The notes under the pieces: generated by a model
The model's input: only the letters and a program-made list of their open reading frames with translations
Databases searched by the model: none
What the model was told of the DNA's origin: nothing
Translations under genes and position numbers: made by a program
Source of the DNA: Gallionellaceae bacterium
Lineage (GTDB): Bacteria; Pseudomonadota; Gammaproteobacteria; Burkholderiales; Gallionellaceae
Length of the DNA stretch: 7,260 bases
Assembly: GCA_030690855.1 (NCBI GenBank)
Contig: JAUYFR010000188.1
Span: 1 to 7,260, forward strand
Direction: 5' to 3'
Part shown: piece by piece, positions 1 through 5,305 of the stretch
Layout of the letters: the number at the start of each line of letters is the position of its first letter
Position numbering within the stretch: the stretch's first letter is position 1

Positions 1-50
1 AAGCTGATTAATGAAATTGCATAGAAATTACCAGAGAAAAATTCAATAAC

Positions 51-2348
51 ATGCCCATTCTTCGCATCGCGCTCGATGTGCCCTTGTCAACACTATTTGA
101 TTACTTAGTGGATGAAAATTTGCAGGTCAAGATAGGCCAGCGGGTACTCGTGCCATTTGGGCGCAAGCAAATGGTCGGCATCGTCATGGAGGTGGTCGAA
201 AAGTCTGATTTCGCGGTAGATCGCATTAAACCGATCACACAGTTATTGGCTGATGTGCCGCCCCTCGCAGAAGAAGTACTCACCCTGTTGCGCTTCTGTA
301 GCGACTATTACCATCATCCACTGGGGCTGACGGTGATGGCCGCCCTGCCTTCACGCCTACGAGCGGCAGAACCCGTCGTTATCAAACGGGAATTGAGTTA
401 CGAATTAACGTCAGCTGGGCGTGCGCTCGACCTGAAAGAATTTCCGAAGCGCCGTGCAGTGCAGCTACGCTTATTACAAGCGCTGAGTGAGCAAGCGCTG
501 AGCATGGCACAGTTGAAAGCGCTATCTAGTAGCGCGACCACACAATTGAAAGTATTAGTTGATGAGGGCTGGGTTGCGTCTTGTGCCATGACACAGCCAC
601 ACGCGCTAGCGCACACTTTCAACAACGCTCACACGCTGACCGCTGAGCAACAAGTAGCAGTGGACGCAGTCACGCAAACGGCGGGATTCAATCCAGACTC
701 TTCATTAGATTTTGAAAAAAACAAAAATCAAGAAAATGTAGGTCGGGTTTCAACCCGACATGTCGGACTGAAGTCCGACCAACGCTCTAATGGAAAATCT
801 GGCTTCAAATGCTTTCTATTGCACGGCATTACCGGTAGCGGCAAAACCGAAGTGTATGTGCACCTCATGCATCTAGCGCTGCAACAGCAAGGGCAGGTGT
901 TGTTGCTGGTACCCGAGATTAACCTGACTCCTCAGCTTGAAAATTACTTCCGCAGTCGCTTCCCCCATACTGAGTTAGTCAGTTTGCATAGCGGGATGAA
1001 TGACACTGAGCGCACCAAAAATTGGCTCAAGGCGCAGTCGGGTGAGGCGCGAATCGTTTTGGGAACGCGACTGTCTGTATTTACTCCGCTACCAAAACTG
1101 AGCTTGATCTTGGTTGACGAAGAGCATGATGCCTCGTTCAAGCAGCAAGATGGTCTGCGCTACTCAGCGCGTGATGTCGCTATCTTTCGCGCCAATCAAC
1201 GCGGTGTGCCCATCGTATTAGGTTCAGCCACGCCGTCATTAGAGAGTTATTACAACGCGCAAAGTGGGCGCTATCAATTATTGAAGCTCACGCGGCGCGC
1301 TAATGAGCAAGCCGCTTTACCAGTAGTGCGCTGTCTCAACACGGCCAATGTGCCGATGCAAGATGGCCTTAGCCCACTCCTTCTCGCCGCACTCAGTGAG
1401 CGTTTGCAGCGCAAAGAGCAAAGCCTGATATTCATTAATCGACGTGGCTATGCGCCAGTGCTGATGTGTACCGCCTGCGGCTGGTTGTCTGGGTGCTCAA
1501 ACTGCGCGGGTAAATTGGTGCTGCATTTAAAAGATCGGCGATTGCGCTGCCATCACTGCGGCCATCAAGAACGCGTGCCGCATGGTTGCCCTAGTTGTGG
1601 CAATACAGATTTACAGCCAGTGGGGCTGGGTACGCAACGCGTCGAAGAAGCGCTACAAGCGCATTTCCCCGAAGCGCGAATTTTGCGCGTGGATCGCGAT
1701 AGCACGCGCAACAAAGGTAGCTGGGTTGCCATGCGCAAACAAATTGAAGCCGAAGAGGTCGATATCTTGGTAGGCACACAAATTTTAGCCAAGGGTCACG
1801 ACTTTCCAAATATGACCTTGGTGGGCGTGCTCAACCCAGATGGTGCTTTGTATAGTGCAGACTTTCGCGCTTCAGAAAAATTATTCGCGCAACTTGCGCA
1901 AGTGTCAGGCCGCGCAGGCCGCGCAGATAAACCGGGCGAAGTATTGGTGCAAACCGCCTTTCCCGATCACCCCTTATTTAGAGCATTACGCGCTCATGAC
2001 TTTGACGAATGGGCGAAGACGTTGCTCAGCGAACGCGAACAGGCTGGCTTTCCCCCCTTTGTGTTTCAAGTGCTATTACGCGCAGAAGACAGGCAAGAAA
2101 GCGATGTATATGTATTTTTGAAACAGGCGAGGGAAATGGCAAAAGAGTTAAAAATGCCGGTCGAGATTTATGGAGTGGTGGCGGCAACGATGGCAAAGCG
2201 TGCCAACCACTTTCGCGCGCAGTTACTGGTGCAAAGCGACACGCGAAAATCGCTACAACAGTTTTTGCGGGAGTGGCGGCCGTTGATTGAAACCATCCCA
2301 GCCAAGAAAATACGCTGGTCACTGGATATTGATCCGCTGGATTTTTAA
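51..2348 (+). CDS. priA: Primosomal protein N' (replication restart helicase PriA) with an in-frame insertion
   Basis: PriA is the 3'-5' superfamily 2 DNA helicase that recognises stalled forks and starts primosome assembly for DnaB reloading. The 765-aa product has the N-terminal 3'-end-binding domain (about 1-100, starting MPILRIALDVPL), a winged-helix region (about 105-190), a Q-like motif (LTAEQ, 196-200), Walker A GITGSGKT at 259-266, Walker B DEEH at 356-359, GSATPSLES at 391-399 and QVSGRAGR at 617-624. Eight zinc-binding cysteines lie at 473, 476, 482, 485, 500, 503, 513 and 516. All key residues are present, so the enzyme is probably active. It is longer than E. coli PriA (732 aa); the excess is about 39 residues (213-251) between the Q-like motif and Walker A, which match a palindromic element described separately. 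The start is chosen from the conserved N-terminus; only a weak purine stretch (33-40) precedes it. No classic terminator follows the stop. Confidence 0.97.
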   Translation: MPILRIALDVPLSTLFDYLVDENLQVKIGQRVLVPFGRKQMVGIVMEVVEKSDFAVDRIKPITQLLADVPPLAEEVLTLLRFCSDYYHHPLGLTVMAALPSRLRAAEPVVIKRELSYELTSAGRALDLKEFPKRRAVQLRLLQALSEQALSMAQLKALSSSATTQLKVLVDEGWVASCAMTQPHALAHTFNNAHTLTAEQQVAVDAVTQTAGFNPDSSLDFEKNKNQENVGRVSTRHVGLKSDQRSNGKSGFKCFLLHGITGSGKTEVYVHLMHLALQQQGQVLLLVPEINLTPQLENYFRSRFPHTELVSLHSGMNDTERTKNWLKAQSGEARIVLGTRLSVFTPLPKLSLILVDEEHDASFKQQDGLRYSARDVAIFRANQRGVPIVLGSATPSLESYYNAQSGRYQLLKLTRRANEQAALPVVRCLNTANVPMQDGLSPLLLAALSERLQRKEQSLIFINRRGYAPVLMCTACGWLSGCSNCAGKLVLHLKDRRLRCHHCGHQERVPHGCPSCGNTDLQPVGLGTQRVEEALQAHFPEARILRVDRDSTRNKGSWVAMRKQIEAEEVDILVGTQILAKGHDFPNMTLVGVLNPDGALYSADFRASEKLFAQLAQVSGRAGRADKPGEVLVQTAFPDHPLFRALRAHDFDEWAKTLLSEREQAGFPPFVFQVLLRAEDRQESDVYVFLKQAREMAKELKMPVEIYGVVAATMAKRANHFRAQLLVQSDTRKSLQQFLREWRPLIETIPAKKIRWSLDIDPLDF
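692..803. mobile_element. MITE-like palindromic element inserted in frame within priA
   Basis: The ends form an imperfect inverted repeat: 692-709 against 786-803 matches at 14 of 18 positions. The five bases TTCAA occur directly on both outer sides (687-691 and 804-808), as a target-site duplication would. Element plus one duplication is 117 bp, exactly 39 codons, and no stop occurs in the priA frame. Deleting it joins GGA to TTCAAATGC and restores a linker (TAGFKCFLLHGITG) whose length is within one residue of the E. coli PriA linker. The centre is a double-hairpin palindrome (741-780). There is no room for a transposase, so it would have been moved in trans or be a relic. The encoded segment is hydrophilic, rich in N, K, S, D, E and Q, and probably a disordered surface loop. 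Structure and boundaries are seen in the sequence; mobility is inferred. Confidence 0.75.
741..780. repeat. Double-hairpin REP-like palindrome
   Basis: Two adjacent perfect inverted repeats are present: GTCGGGTT-TC-AACCCGAC (742-759) and GTCGGACT-GA-AGTCCGAC (762-779). The junction between them, CCGACATGTCGG (755-766), is itself a perfect palindrome, and the outermost GGTCGG/CCGACC (741-746, 775-780) also pair. The block can therefore fold as two hairpins or one cruciform. It lies inside priA and encodes residues 231-244. Its form resembles the dispersed extragenic palindromes of many proteobacterial genomes, but here it is in coding sequence. Confidence 0.9.
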
Positions 2349-2350
2349 AG
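2328..2350 (+). repeat. Left direct repeat: priA 3' end (att-like)
   Basis: The last seven priA codons, counting the stop, plus two bases recur at 3293-3315 with 22 of 23 positions identical; 19 consecutive bases match (2332-2350 and 3297-3315). The repeat ends immediately before the reconstructed end of the toxin gene. Duplication of a gene's 3' end on both sides of a cargo segment is the usual signature of site-specific integration, although no integrase gene is present. Confidence 0.85.
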
Positions 2351-2352
2351 CT

Positions 2353-2520
2353 AAGGAAGTGCTGATTTATTCGGTTTCGTCGTTGATGAAACTACTAGCC
2401 ATCTGAACTAAGGCAGCAAGCTGCCAAGTCATTGGTTATCCCGCGAAGGCGGGAGCCTAGTTAAATAAAGGCGCTGAATCCCCGCCTACGCGAGGATGAC
2501 GAATAAATCAGCGTCTCCTT
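2353..2520. mobile_element. MITE-like element with 21-bp terminal inverted repeats, TA-flanked
   Basis: The left end 2353-2373 and right end 2500-2520 are inverted repeats identical at 18 of 21 positions, including a shared 13-base CGAATAAATCAGC. TA dinucleotides at 2352-2353 and 2520-2521 are consistent with a TA target duplication. Inside are a perfect GGCAGC-AA-GCTGCC hairpin (2412-2425), a CCCGC-GAAG-GCGGG hairpin (2440-2453), and a second GC-rich arm (about 2480-2497) that is an imperfect inverted copy of the region around 2438-2455. No credible ORF lies within. It sits between the convergent priA and vapC genes and may act as their shared terminator. TA-targeting non-autonomous elements such as the Correia elements of Neisseria are a structural analogy; family membership is not established. 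Confidence 0.75.
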
Positions 2521-2932
2521 AACTTCGCCAAGGATTGATGACTTCAAGCTCGGGATAAGTGAAATCACGAATATTGCGGGTGACAAGTTTTAAATTGTGA
2601 GTGAGTGCTGTGGCGGCAAGCAAACTATCAATTGCAGGAAGGGGGCGTCCAGCTTGCCCTGTGAGACGCCCCCAACGCTCTGCCACTGTGTAATCAACAG
2701 GTAAAATGCGACTGGAAAAAAAAGCGGGGAGGTCAATCTCTAGCCAATCTAGCAATTGAAGCTTTCGCTCGTCATTCGGCAACCGATCGATGCCTTTACG
2801 TATTTCACCTAGGGTCAACACACTTAAATACAGTGTTGTGGCAGGGCGATGTGCAAACCACTCAACCACGCCTACATCAGGCTCGCGACGCCGTAATTCA
2901 GATAAAACATTGGTATCAATTAAATAGCTCAT
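2519..2932 (-). CDS. vapC: PIN-domain toxin, VapC/FitB-like
   Basis: This 137-aa protein has the PIN-domain ribonuclease layout: MSYLIDTNVLSEL with the first catalytic Asp (D6), the second acidic residue in LGEIRKGI (E43), D102 in IDSLLAATA and a C-terminal TRNIRDF block (D123 or N120). The INPW ending is common in VapC/FitB-like toxins, so the gene looks full length. The family cleaves RNA, often tRNA or rRNA, with Mg2+; the target of this member is unknown. Its ATG overlaps the antitoxin stop by 4 bp (ATGA, 2929-2932), implying translational coupling. The stop codon TAA is partly formed by the end of the MITE-like element; removal of that element would leave TAG at the same place, so the protein is unchanged. 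Confidence 0.93.
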   Translation of the reverse strand: MSYLIDTNVLSELRRREPDVGVVEWFAHRPATTLYLSVLTLGEIRKGIDRLPNDERKLQLLDWLEIDLPAFFSSRILPVDYTVAERWGRLTGQAGRPLPAIDSLLAATALTHNLKLVTRNIRDFTYPELEVINPWRS

Positions 2933-3180
2933 AGCGAGATTTCGCGCGTTAAGGTCTGATCTCGCGCAATAACCAAATCATCCACACCATAAAGAGGAGA
3001 GCGGCGCATAAAGACTACTAGTGATTGGCTAGTGCCAGCGAGCCGATCATAGTCGGAACGAGAAAGTAACACCGCAACAGAGCGACCGTGGTTAGTGATC
3101 TCTTGAGGGCCTTGCAGCTCAGCGCCACGCAAGACAGTAGATAGTTGTGCTTTTGCTTCCTGTATTTGCCAAGTTTGCAT
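2929..3180 (-). CDS. Phd/YefM-family antitoxin
   Basis: The 83-aa product begins MQTWQIQEAKAQLSTVLRGA and continues with QEITNHGRSVAVLLSRSDYD, the N-terminal Phd/YefM DNA-binding fold (about 1-50). The C-terminal tail (about 53-83, containing RRSPLYG and ARDQTLTREISL) resembles the toxin-wrapping tail seen in Phd antitoxins paired with PIN toxins. It is first in a two-gene operon with vapC. A good Shine-Dalgarno AAGGAG lies 8 bases before the ATG. By family behaviour it neutralises the toxin and represses its own promoter, where a palindrome overlaps the -10 box. The pairing of a Phd-type antitoxin with a PIN toxin is a common mosaic arrangement, so a vapB symbol is not given. Confidence 0.92.
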   Translation of the reverse strand: MQTWQIQEAKAQLSTVLRGAELQGPQEITNHGRSVAVLLSRSDYDRLAGTSQSLVVFMRRSPLYGVDDLVIARDQTLTREISL

Positions 3181-3188
3181 GATGTGAA

Positions 3189-3194
3189 CTCCTT
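3189..3194 (-). promoter_or_regulatory. Ribosome binding site of the antitoxin gene
   Basis: AAGGAG on the minus strand, 8 bases before the ATG at 3180. It fixes the antitoxin start and is much stronger than anything in front of vapC, which fits coupled translation with antitoxin in excess. Confidence 0.8.
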
Positions 3195-3203
3195 AAAATA
3201 ACC

Positions 3204-3217
3204 ACTCTGGTCAGAGT
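3204..3217. promoter_or_regulatory. Candidate autoregulatory operator of the toxin-antitoxin operon
   Basis: ACTCTG-GT-CAGAGT is a perfect 6-bp inverted repeat with a 2-bp spacer. It overlaps the proposed -10 box (3215-3220) and lies 24 bases ahead of the antitoxin start. Phd/YefM antitoxins bind short palindromes over their own promoters, so this is the natural operator candidate. The palindrome is seen directly; binding is inferred. Confidence 0.55.
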
Positions 3218-3244
3218 ATAGCCGAAAGGCAAAATTTTAGGCAA
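3215..3244 (-). promoter_or_regulatory. Predicted sigma-70 promoter of the antitoxin-toxin operon
   Basis: On the minus strand a TTGCCT -35 (3239-3244) is followed after 18 bases by a TATACT -10 (3215-3220). The -10 matches the consensus at 5 of 6 positions and the -35 at 4 of 6. Transcription would begin about 25-30 bases upstream of the antitoxin start codon. Confidence 0.5.
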
Positions 3245-3292
3245 CTGAATGAAGCGTAAGACTGGGAGCCCAATTCGTAGGCCAATTTGAAG

Positions 3293-3315
3293 ATTAATCC
3301 GCTGGATTTTTAAAG
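3293..3315 (+). repeat. Right direct repeat: second copy of the priA 3' end (att-like)
   Basis: This copy differs from 2328-2350 only at 3296 (A for G). Read in the priA frame, 3281-3314 gives ANLKINPLDF and a stop, against WSLDIDPLDF in PriA, so weaker similarity may extend a few codons further left until an in-frame TAG at 3278-3280. It is either the displaced original priA end or a remnant of a different priA tail. Confidence 0.8.
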
Positions 3316-3408
3316 TGGCATTCATGCTAAGGTAAGCCCTGCGGGGTTTCAGGGACATCGAGCCAACATCGTTAGATTTAATTTTTACACACAACAAGGG
3401 AGAAAAAA

Positions 3409-3786
3409 ATGCAAAAGCAATCAATCGCAGTTGTTGGTCTGGGTAGAGTGGGTTCCGTATTTTTAGAAAAATTGTTAGGCCAGGCTAACAAAGGAATCTC
3501 CATCGTGGCCGTGGCAGAAAAAGGCGAAACGGCGGGCTCGGCCCTTGCCAAAGCGCATGGCATTGAAAATTTAAACCTCGATCAAATCATCGCCAAGAGC
3601 GATAGCATCGACATTCTGTTTGAACTCACGGGCTCGGCGGCGGTGCGGAAAGAATTACGCGAAAAAATGATGGCATCAGGCAATCGGCACACCGTGATCG
3701 CTACAGAAAGCATTGCCACTTTAATCTGGGCACTCATATCAGAAGGCGACGCACTGCCGACGGTGCATGGAAAAACGGGCTACTAA
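3409..3786 (+). CDS. Stand-alone Rossmann-fold NAD(P)-binding protein, function unknown
   Basis: The 125-aa protein opens with SIAVVGLGRVGSVFLEKLL, a dinucleotide-binding beta-alpha-beta with GxGxxG at 10-15 and an acidic residue after the second strand (E37). IDILFELTGS (67-76) resembles the fourth-strand segment of homoserine dehydrogenase, DapB and Gfo/Idh/MocA N-terminal domains. The catalytic and dimerisation domain those enzymes carry is absent. The gene seems complete rather than truncated: a Shine-Dalgarno AAGGGAG (3396-3402) precedes the ATG by 6 bases and a strong terminator follows the TAA. It could be a redox or NAD(P)-sensing regulator or half of a split enzyme; neither can be decided here. 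It appears to be monocistronic and unrelated to its neighbours. Confidence 0.85.
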   Translation: MQKQSIAVVGLGRVGSVFLEKLLGQANKGISIVAVAEKGETAGSALAKAHGIENLNLDQIIAKSDSIDILFELTGSAAVRKELREKMMASGNRHTVIATESIATLIWALISEGDALPTVHGKTGY

Positions 3787-3812
3787 TTTTTGCGAATTCC
3801 GCCGTGAGCTTT

Positions 3813-3849
3813 AAAAATCCTTAGTGTGTCTGTCCCGCTAAGGATTTTT
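3813..3849. terminator. Strong intrinsic terminator after the Rossmann gene
   Basis: AAAAATCCTTAG (3813-3824) and CTAAGGATTTTT (3838-3849) form a perfect 12-bp stem with a 13-base loop, ending in a T run and starting with an A run. It lies 27 bases after the stop codon and insulates the pilus operon from upstream transcription. The A/T flanks would allow it to work in both directions. Confidence 0.9.
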
Positions 3850-3968
3850 ATTGCCGCCTAATTCTAAAAAACCAACGTTAGTCAGTGAAAATAACCACTT
3901 ATCTGTTTTGCCTAGCCTTGCGCTAGACGCTGTTTTAACTTTCGCATCAATAAATTTAGGAGAGTCAC

Positions 3969-4382
3969 ATGAAGCTGCAAAAAGGATTTACATTAATCGA
4001 ACTGATGATCGTGGTAGCGATCATTGGAATCTTGGCGGCGGTTGCCGTTCCGGCTTATTCTGATTATGTAACACGCGGGAAGTTGATCGAAGCAACAGCG
4101 GCTCTATCGGATGGGCGAGTAAAAATAGAGCAGTACTTTCAAGATAACCGAACTTATGTTGGTGGAACCTGCCCTGCTGCGACTACAAATTTTACTTATG
4201 ACTGCAATACACCAGCAGCAACCATTTCGGCATACACAATTTCGGCTAGCGGCGTAGGCAGCATGGCGGATTTTGCTTACTCCATAAATGAAACAAACAC
4301 AAGGCGAACAACAGGTTTAAAAACTGGCTGGGGTGCTGTTCCAGCAAATTGCTGGATTACTAGTAAAGGCGGATCGTGTTAA
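3969..4382 (+). CDS. pilE: Type IV pilin, PilE-like minor pilin
   Basis: The 137-aa prepilin has a six-residue leader MKLQKG cut before F7, followed by FTLIELMIVVAIIGILAAVAVPAY; Glu11 is the conserved Glu5 of the mature protein. This hydrophobic helix anchors the subunit in the inner membrane until PilD cleaves it, then packs in the fibre core. SDGRVKIEQYFQDNRTYVG (47-65) is characteristic of PilE-type minor pilins. Four cysteines (68, 79, 128, 137) probably form two disulfides, the last pair making a C-terminal loop. An AGGAGAG Shine-Dalgarno (3958-3964) sits just upstream. It is the first gene of the minor-pilin operon, whereas pilE is the last in the P. aeruginosa cluster. A role as a major pilin is not excluded. 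Confidence 0.9.
   Translation: MKLQKGFTLIELMIVVAIIGILAAVAVPAYSDYVTRGKLIEATAALSDGRVKIEQYFQDNRTYVGGTCPAATTNFTYDCNTPAATISAYTISASGVGSMADFAYSINETNTRRTTGLKTGWGAVPANCWITSKGGSC
4365..4369 (+). promoter_or_regulatory. Ribosome binding site deciding the fimT GTG start
   Basis: AAAGG lies 6 bases before the GTG at 4376, within the end of the upstream pilin gene. The later in-frame GTG at 4397 would give a shorter, more typical leader but has no such site in front. Confidence 0.5.
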
Positions 4383-4897
4383 GCACCCGATTAAAAGTGA
4401 AGCAATTAGGGTTTTCTCTGGCCGAGTTAATGGTCGGCGTCTTGATCCTCGGGATATTGGCGGCTGTAGCAATGCCAAATTTCACAGCATGGATGAGAAA
4501 TACAGAAATTCGTAATGCAGCTGAGTCAGTTTTGAATGGAATGCAGCGAGCCAGAGCCGAGGCTGTATCAAGAAATACAAATGTAGCGTTCCAACTGGGT
4601 ACTGGAAGCTCATGGTCGGTTGCCACAGTTGTTCCTGCTTCAGCAGTTGAATCTCGATCGTCCAGCGAAGGATCAAAGAGTGTAACGTTGACAGTAACGC
4701 CGATTGGCGCGACAACTATAACGTTTAACAACTTTGGAATGATCGTCGCCAATGCTGATGCCTCTGCCGCGATTACACAACTAGATTTTGTAGCAAATGG
4801 TGGAAATAAAAACATGAGAGTTACAGTGGGTGCTGGGGGCAATGTTCGAATGTGCGACCCTAATGTGTCGTCAACAACAAGCCCAACTGGATGTTGA
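4376..4897 (+). CDS. fimT: GspH/FimT-family minor pseudopilin
   Basis: The 173-aa prepilin has the cleavage motif QLG|FSLAELMVGVLILGILAAVAMPNF, with Glu17 as mature Glu5. The rest matches the GspH/FimT fold: RNTEIRNAAESVLNGMQRARAEAVSRNT after the helix and a late FVANGG block with a C-terminal Cys pair (RMCDP and the final TGC). FimT/FimU proteins belong to the minor-pilin tip complex, and some FimT members bind DNA during natural transformation. The proposed GTG start overlaps the preceding pilin stop by 7 bp, indicating coupled translation; GTG at 4397 is an alternative. Confidence 0.92.
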   Translation: MLSTRLKVKQLGFSLAELMVGVLILGILAAVAMPNFTAWMRNTEIRNAAESVLNGMQRARAEAVSRNTNVAFQLGTGSSWSVATVVPASAVESRSSSEGSKSVTLTVTPIGATTITFNNFGMIVANADASAAITQLDFVANGGNKNMRVTVGAGGNVRMCDPNVSSTTSPTGC

Positions 4898-4900
4898 GGG
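4896..4900 (+). promoter_or_regulatory. Ribosome binding site deciding the pilV start
   Basis: GAGGG lies 8 bases before the ATG at 4909 and overlaps the fimT stop codon. It favours 4909 over an in-frame ATG at 4891 that lies inside fimT. Confidence 0.65.
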
Positions 4901-4908
4901 ATTTAGTT

Positions 4909-5301
4909 ATGAATAAACCCAAAAACCTAGCTCCTCATAAATCACAGCAGGGCGCTGTGTTGCTCGAAGCAATGATTGCTATCTTGATTTTTTCAATGGG
5001 CGTACTGGGGATTGTCGGGCTCCAAGCAAACATGGTTAAAAATGTTGCAGATTCAAAATTCCGAACAGAGGCCAGCAATATCGCACAACAAAGAATTGGC
5101 CAAATGTGGGCTGATCCCGATCCAACTAGAGCAGGTTACGTTAGCTATGTAGAAAGTAACACGGATATTTCTACATTATTGCCAAACGGAAGGCGTACGA
5201 CTGCTCAGTCGGGAGTCCAATTTACGGTAACGGTCAATTGGCAACAGCCCGGCGAATTGCCACATAGCTTTAGTACCGTTGCCAATATAACCGGGGGCTA
5301 A
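4909..5301 (+). CDS. pilV: Type IV pilus minor pilin PilV
   Basis: The 130-aa prepilin has a polar 15-residue leader ending QQG, then AVLLEAMIAILIFSMGVLG, the typical PilV start with Ala at mature position 1 and Glu20 as mature Glu5. GLQANMVKNVADSKFRTEASNIAQQ continues the family pattern of an alpha-helical stem, and the C-terminal half is beta-rich (FTVTVNW). By family knowledge PilV joins PilW and PilX in the complex that primes pilus assembly and carries PilY1. It lies 11 bases after fimT and 4 bases before pilW. An earlier ATG (4891) would add six residues but lacks a ribosome site. Confidence 0.92.
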   Translation: MNKPKNLAPHKSQQGAVLLEAMIAILIFSMGVLGIVGLQANMVKNVADSKFRTEASNIAQQRIGQMWADPDPTRAGYVSYVESNTDISTLLPNGRRTTAQSGVQFTVTVNWQQPGELPHSFSTVANITGG

Positions 5302-5305
5302 CGCT

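Noticed and set aside
1..24. Possible last codons of an upstream gene (KLINEIA then TAG)
   Set aside because: The frame is open for only eight codons from the window edge and the residues fit no family I can name with confidence.
2326..2356. Shared GCTAAGG after both priA-end repeats as an extension of the direct repeat
   Set aside because: At the left copy most of these bases belong to the MITE end, and the right copy is offset by 11 bases, so the match is probably chance.
3337..3354. CCCTG-N8-CAGGG hairpin after the second priA-end repeat
   Set aside because: Short stem, large loop and no T run; not a credible terminator.
3119..3424. Minus-strand frame of 101 aa covering the antitoxin start and upstream region
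   Set aside because: It overlaps the antitoxin in another frame, crosses its promoter and has no ribosome site; not a real gene.
3908..3921. Sigma-54 promoter for the pilus operon (TTGCCT...TTGC)
   Set aside because: The -24 GG is missing and the spacing is one base short; no convincing sigma-70 boxes were found in 3850-3968 either.
3912..3926. CTAGC-N5-GCTAG inverted repeat upstream of the first pilin
   Set aside because: Only 5 bp per arm with no supporting promoter or known regulator; too likely by chance.
4360..4842. Long antisense open frame (160 aa) opposite fimT
   Set aside because: It lies entirely over a well-supported coding region, has no ribosome site or recognisable domain, and reads as a shadow frame.
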